DNA from: Craterostigma plantagineum
Lineage: Eukaryota; Streptophyta; Magnoliopsida; Lamiales; Linderniaceae
DNA: 64,000 bases
Assembly: GCA_027422505.1 (NCBI GenBank)
Contig: JAPQWV010001403.1
Location: 26,675-90,674 of the forward strand
Direction of reading: 5' to 3'
Shown here: positions 59,694-64,000 of the stretch, in pieces
Layout: the number at the start of each line of letters is the position of its first letter
How positions within the stretch are numbered: the first letter of the stretch is position 1
Translations under genes and position numbers: made by a program
Notes under the pieces: generated by a model
The model's database searches: none
The model's input: the letters and a program-made list of their open reading frames with translations, nothing else
Told to the model about the DNA's origin: nothing

Positions 59694-60658
59694 CTGATAA
59701 ACGTATTTTAATACGTTTATTGTTGTATTATTGGGTTATAATAGAGTATTTTTGGTCATTCCATGCATTTCTTGGCTCTATTACACTCATTTAAATATAA
59801 TAGGACCTTCGAACGGTTATCGGGCGAAGAGGAACGAAAACGAGGCGAAAAACGACGCAAAAAGGATGAAGAATAAACCTTCAACAACAGTTCACGGCCG
59901 TGAACAATCATGCACGAGGCTGTGAACACCGACAGAATGGCAAGAAATTTCTCTGCTGGAAGTTACGGTCGTGACACCTCATGCGCGACACTGTGAACGA
60001 CGACAGAGAGTTGGAGAAGGTTAAGTCACGGCCGTGACTCAACTCGCAAGAACCCGTGAACCACGCAGAAACATAGAGAAACATGCACTGACGACCTCGT
60101 CACGGCCGTGACACTTCATGCGAGAGGACTGCCGTGAACCGAGGCAGAAGGATCAACTAAGGAAAGTCCACCACTCACGGTCGTGAAGGTTGAAGCTAGA
60201 GGCCGTGACCAGCGCCAGAAAGTCAAGATTTAGGATTTAAAACCGCCGTCACGGCCGTGACTCTTTGTGCAAGAGGCGTGAAGGGTTTAAGAAAGGCGAA
60301 AAGTCAGCTTAATTGCATCGTTCACGCCCGTGAAGGCCCGTTAAGTGGCCGTGAACGTGCAAATTTCAGGGCTAATGCCCAAATTTGAAGCATAAAAGGG
60401 GAGTTCTTCTCAAGAACTCAAGGAGAATCCGATAGAACCGAAAACCTAGAGAAAAGAAGGAAGGAAGAACACTAGAAGTAGCCCTTTGATTCGGAGAAGC
60501 TCAAGGGACGATCCAACAACGCAGCCACGCTCATTCGATCAAGGAACGAGAGCTCCACCTCAGAACCGCCATACCAATTATTAGGGGAGATTTTATGAGT
60601 TCTCTATCCTCGTTTCCTTTAAATCGCATTGTTGTTTTGCCTAATATGAGTAGCTAAA
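59694..60658 (+). mobile_element. Ty3/gypsy LTR (Athila/Tat-like), 3'-truncated, with GGCCGTGA phrase array
   Basis: It begins TGATAAACGTATTTTAATAC, whose AAACGTATT/AATACGTTT forms a palindrome at the LTR start, as is common in this plant LTR group. From 59895 to 60350 the palindrome TCACGGCCGTGA or close variants (TTCACGGCCGTGAA) recur six to seven times, each followed by an ACTC/CATGCGAGA...CCGTGAAC phrase. The LTR is interrupted at 60659 by the next element, before any terminus is reached. Confidence 0.6.
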
Positions 60659-63424
60659 TGTAATACCCGTAAAATTAATACGAGATTTGTTGTAATTAGC
60701 TATATGATATTCATAATAATAGTATTGATAACAAAATTTAAGTATGAGAATTCCGAGGTAAACTAGAGTGTTGAATTATTTAATTTAGACATCTCAAAAT
60801 GTTGAATCTGTAGACCCGATAGAAAAGGGTGAAATATTAAAGTTAAGTCTTAAAAAAAAACAAAAATTAGACGTAGAGTCGACTAAAATAAAAGAAGTAA
60901 TGGGACATATGGATTAATCAAATAGAATATCCTTAAGGTATATTTTCTTAGTAGTAGAAAGTGTTCGGCACATAATATTGTACTAAATACTACTAAAAGA
61001 TTTCGATTGAATGGAATGTGGATAACTATTAGAAAATCTTTACTTAGCTTGAGAGGAAATAATCGTCATCAAGTTGTCACCTTAATACACGAATTCCAAC
61101 CTTGAATAACAGAATATATCCATTTGAATCTACAAAGTAAAAACCTCATCTAACGTGATTTTCGTCAAGTACAAAGAAGAACATCAGAGAGAAAAAGGAG
61201 CAAGACACATTCGGTTGAACTAGTAAAAATTGGAAAGACAAATCCGAAAGTGAGGAAGGTAAGCTTCTATACATAAACATGTTACGTAATTAATGAATTT
61301 CAGTATGCTATATGATTTATATATTACTAGGAGTTTCGAAACCTTAACATTGAAAGCTTGAATTGAGTTTGAATAAGGAATAGGTATTCTTGGTTCTACA
61401 GTAAGTGTATGTTAAGCATGACAGTTTAGGGTTTCCCATTTTGTGGACAATTATACTATGAAGTTTGCGTTAACTTAAGGGTACCATATTATGAGATTAG
61501 GGTAAACTTTTGGGAGATAGTTGAAATGGCAGACTCAGTTGGGATGCCACGGTTTTTGGTATAAAAAACAGTAGGGGTATTGAAAGATCTCGAAATGATA
61601 GTAAGCTGATGAATAGAAATTGTCGAGAGGTAAATGAGAAGATTTCGAGTTTTATAAGAGAAAGATTTCGAATCATGGTCTCGATATTTTCTGTTTGTTT
61701 TCGACATTTTATCCTAATTAGAGCTCGACATTTTGTCTCGATATTTACTAGGAGATCTCGAGATTTTTGCTACTATATATATAATAATAGTATAAGAGTT
61801 CTCGACATTTTTTTAACCAAGACATCTCGACATTTTATATGTCTCGATAATCTATAAGATACATTTTGGTAGGAATAGCTCGACATTTGTAGTTCGACAT
61901 GTTGGTAAGAGTAGGTCTCGACATTATTAGGTTATCTCGAACATTTCGTTAAGGTCTCGACATTTCATAAAAACTTCGATATTTAAAAGACTCGATATTT
62001 ATATGTCTCGACATTTTATTAGCAATGTCTCGACATTTTTAAGATATCAACATTTCATATGGTTTCGATATTTTATCAGGCCTCGACACTTTAACATCTC
62101 GACATTTACAATTACTAAAGATCTCGACATCTGTAAGATGTCGAGATTTGATGGATGTCGATATTCACAAGAAATTTCAAGATTTTATGGTTTATTTATT
62201 TTTAGGGATTTCATTATTTTTAGGTCCTCATAAATTTTAAGGTTTTTCGAGAACTGGCATATATACTAATAATATTATTGTATTCAGAGGATCGACAGTT
62301 AGGGACTACGTCAGATTTCTTATTTGAGTGGTAGCAGGAGGACAGGTAGGTGATTTTTCATCTAGACACGTAACCCGTTGATGTGAATTATATGATTACG
62401 TGAATTCTATTATTACATGTTTTACGTGTTTTTAAATGTTTCGCACGTCATATGCTATTTGCACTGCATTTCCATGCACTTGCATACCAGGTCAGTGCAA
62501 GGGGGATTGAGTACCGTGCGGAACGGTAATGTTTGGGAAGTCGATGAGTGGTGTTGGTCCTCGTGTCAAATAGAGGGTGGGTGAACGCCGCTCTAAAGAG
62601 ATCTGAGTAGGCTGCCCGTGCTCCAGTAGGTACCACTCTAAAGTGACCTGAGTGGGCTGACCGAGCGATAGGATGGTGCTTGGTGTGCGGTCACCTCTAA
62701 AGCGACCTGAGTTGGCCGCCCGAGCGTTGGGACGTTAGTGGTTTGGGTATATGCCGCTCTAAAGAGACCGAGTAGGCTGCCCAATGCTCTAGACGTACCA
62801 CTCTAAAGTGACCTGAGTGGCCGGAGCGAGCGATAGGCGAGGGAAAGGTTCTAGTACGTACCACTCTAAAGTGACCTGAGTGGGCAGACCGAACGTGAAC
62901 CTCAACTCGGGGAAATGGGCGACTCTAAAGAGACCTGAGAAGCCTTCCTATTCTAAGCGACCTGAATGGGGATACCCGAAGAGAAGTATAGTATTGAGTC
63001 ACGGGGAGTCATGGGATGTGATGAGTCGCGATGAGTCGAGCGTACATTTGTGAGGTGTATGGGATGGGATCGAACGCACGCTGCATTCACGCATATTTCC
63101 ACCTATGAGCAAATAGCTCAGGGTTTTACGTGTTTGTAGGTACCGGAGCCCGACGTTGATGCGCGTCGAGGCTGAGGCGGGCTGAACGGCGGTGCTCACG
63201 GACTTTTGAGGGCGGGGCTGTACATGGATGCGACCTGTGAAGCGATTAGGATTTTGAGTGTTTTGATATTTTGGGGGCTACGGCCCATGTAAATTCATGA
63301 CGAGGTAGATGACGTTAGGTATAATGTATTTTAATTTAAAGAAAGTTTTTGTCAGACGGGTCTTCCGCGACTTACGTTGCGAAAATCCGCACAAAATTAG
63401 TTTAGGAAAGTGAGGGTCGCCACA
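60659..63424 (+). mobile_element. 5' LTR of a Ty3/gypsy (chromovirus-like) retrotransposon
   Basis: The LTR starts TGTAATACCCG and ends GGTCGCCACA, three bases before a tRNA-Met primer-binding site; length 2766. It contains a field of CTCGACATTT-type words (61690-62160) and a tandem array with CTCTAAAG(A/T)GACCTGAGT followed by GGCTG(C/A)CCG (62575-62970). Its organisation parallels the probable solo LTR at 34752-37789. The element continues past the window edge. Confidence 0.75.
62575..62970 (+). repeat. tandem array inside the gypsy LTR
   Basis: About eight copies of a CTCTAAAG(A/T)GACCTGAG unit followed by TGGGCTGACCGAGCG-like sequence, spaced roughly 40-80 bases. Confidence 0.75.
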
Positions 63425-63426
63425 GG

Positions 63427-63438
63427 TGGTATCAGAGC
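63427..63438 (+). other. tRNA-Met primer-binding site of the gypsy element
   Basis: TGGTATCAGAGC follows the LTR end after GG, which fixes the element's orientation. Confidence 0.85.
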
Positions 63439-63586
63439 TTAGGATATAGATTCTGTAGACTGTCCTTGTACGGCCGCTAAAAAGCCTGGAGGATCAGCCT
63501 TGCCTATAGAGTTTACGGTACGATATGATTATGTGTTTTAAAATGATGTGTTTATTAGTGGCTATTTGTAGATAATAGGAATAAGA

Positions 63587-64000
63587 ATGCCGAAAACCCG
63601 TAGAGAGAACGTAGGTAGTTCGAGTCGTAGGGACGAAACCTGAGTCCCCAATACATGAACGCGACTCGACCATTATGAAGCTTACCGAACTGATCCAGCG
63701 ACAATCGGATCAGATTAATGCTCTTATCCAACATCAAGATCCTCCGCATACCAACGTCTCCTCAGCCTGAGCGTATAGAGATCATAGGGAACGGTCCGAA
63801 AATTGAAAACCCTCCTACTTTTGAGGACGCTATGATCCTACCGTGGCGAGGATTGGCTGCGAACTATCGAGGACATGTTCCTTTACAGTCGAGTTCCCCG
63901 AAAATGAGAAAGTATTATGCGCTGTCTCCATGCTCCGCGGGAACGCAAGATTTTGGTGGGACACCGTCAAAATCTTGGAGGACCCGATGACTATGTCGGG
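63587..64000 (+). pseudogene. Ty3/gypsy gag, start of coding region, frameshifted, runs off the window
   Basis: The probable start is MPKTRRENVGSSSRR. Later, across several frames, motifs of plant gypsy gag appear: LTELIQRQSDQINALIQHQ, PTFEDAM, and a RGNARFWWDTVKI-like stretch near 63935-63975. One- and two-base shifts interrupt the frame. The zinc knuckle, protease and polymerase would lie beyond 64000. Confidence 0.65.

Overview
This is a nuclear segment of a flowering plant, almost certainly a eudicot. Its genes have many short GT-AG introns, it carries a MIR166 hairpin, and it contains plant-typical proteins (ORM1, PUX10, HLB1, CP5-type START, BRH1-type RING-H2) and plant transposon families (MULE-like, hAT, Helitron, Stowaway, Tourist, Ty1/copia, Ty3/gypsy). 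The species cannot be fixed from the sequence. A nuclear lineage such as the Lamiales would fit, but that is only a guess.

Layout. 1-2.7 kb: a possible exon scrap, a Helitron-like piece and the intact three-exon ORM1-like sphingolipid regulator (minus). 2.7-13.7 kb: a roughly 11-kb element with diverged inverted ends, filled by a large array built on a 23-nt period and broken by a truncated hAT transposon. 15.7-17.6 kb: a PUX10-like UBA/UBX gene (plus). 18.8-24.2 kb: a 22-exon STE20/SPAK-OSR1-like kinase (minus). 24.5-25.7 kb: a SINE and a tandem Helitron cluster. 26.8-30.8 kb: a 14-exon HLB1-like TPR gene (minus). 31-38 kb: a MULE-like element carrying a broken plant-mobile-domain gene, then a probable solo gypsy LTR. 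40.2-40.4 kb: MIR166 (plus). 43.0-44.3 kb: a two-exon small membrane-protein gene whose stop codon lies inside the target duplication of a 3.7-kb hAT element (44.3-47.95 kb). 48.5-49.6 kb: a giant palindrome. 49.95-52.2 kb: a six-exon CP5-like START gene (minus). 53.0-54.9 kb: three inverted-repeat elements. 56.2-56.8 kb: an intact RING-H2 gene (minus). 57-64 kb: nested copia and gypsy LTR elements.

The host genes do not form an operon or pathway. They are ordinary single genes of lipid homeostasis (ORM1, PUX10, START), endomembrane traffic (HLB1), signalling (kinase, RING-H2) and development (MIR166), scattered among transposons.

Two patterns run through the whole window. First, at least four elements with inverted ends and otherwise unrelated sequence have interiors made of short phrases carrying a (G)TACC core at 20-23-nt spacing, about two DNA helical turns. 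A fifth, the MULE with the plant mobile domain, uses 31-33-nt palindromic phrases. This shared architecture is the best candidate here for something undescribed. Second, conserved exons carry many one-base length changes, mostly single-base losses in short homopolymers, while splice sites and protein similarity stay good. This points to uncorrected long-read indels more than to wholesale pseudogenisation, and it limits confidence in every reading frame given below.
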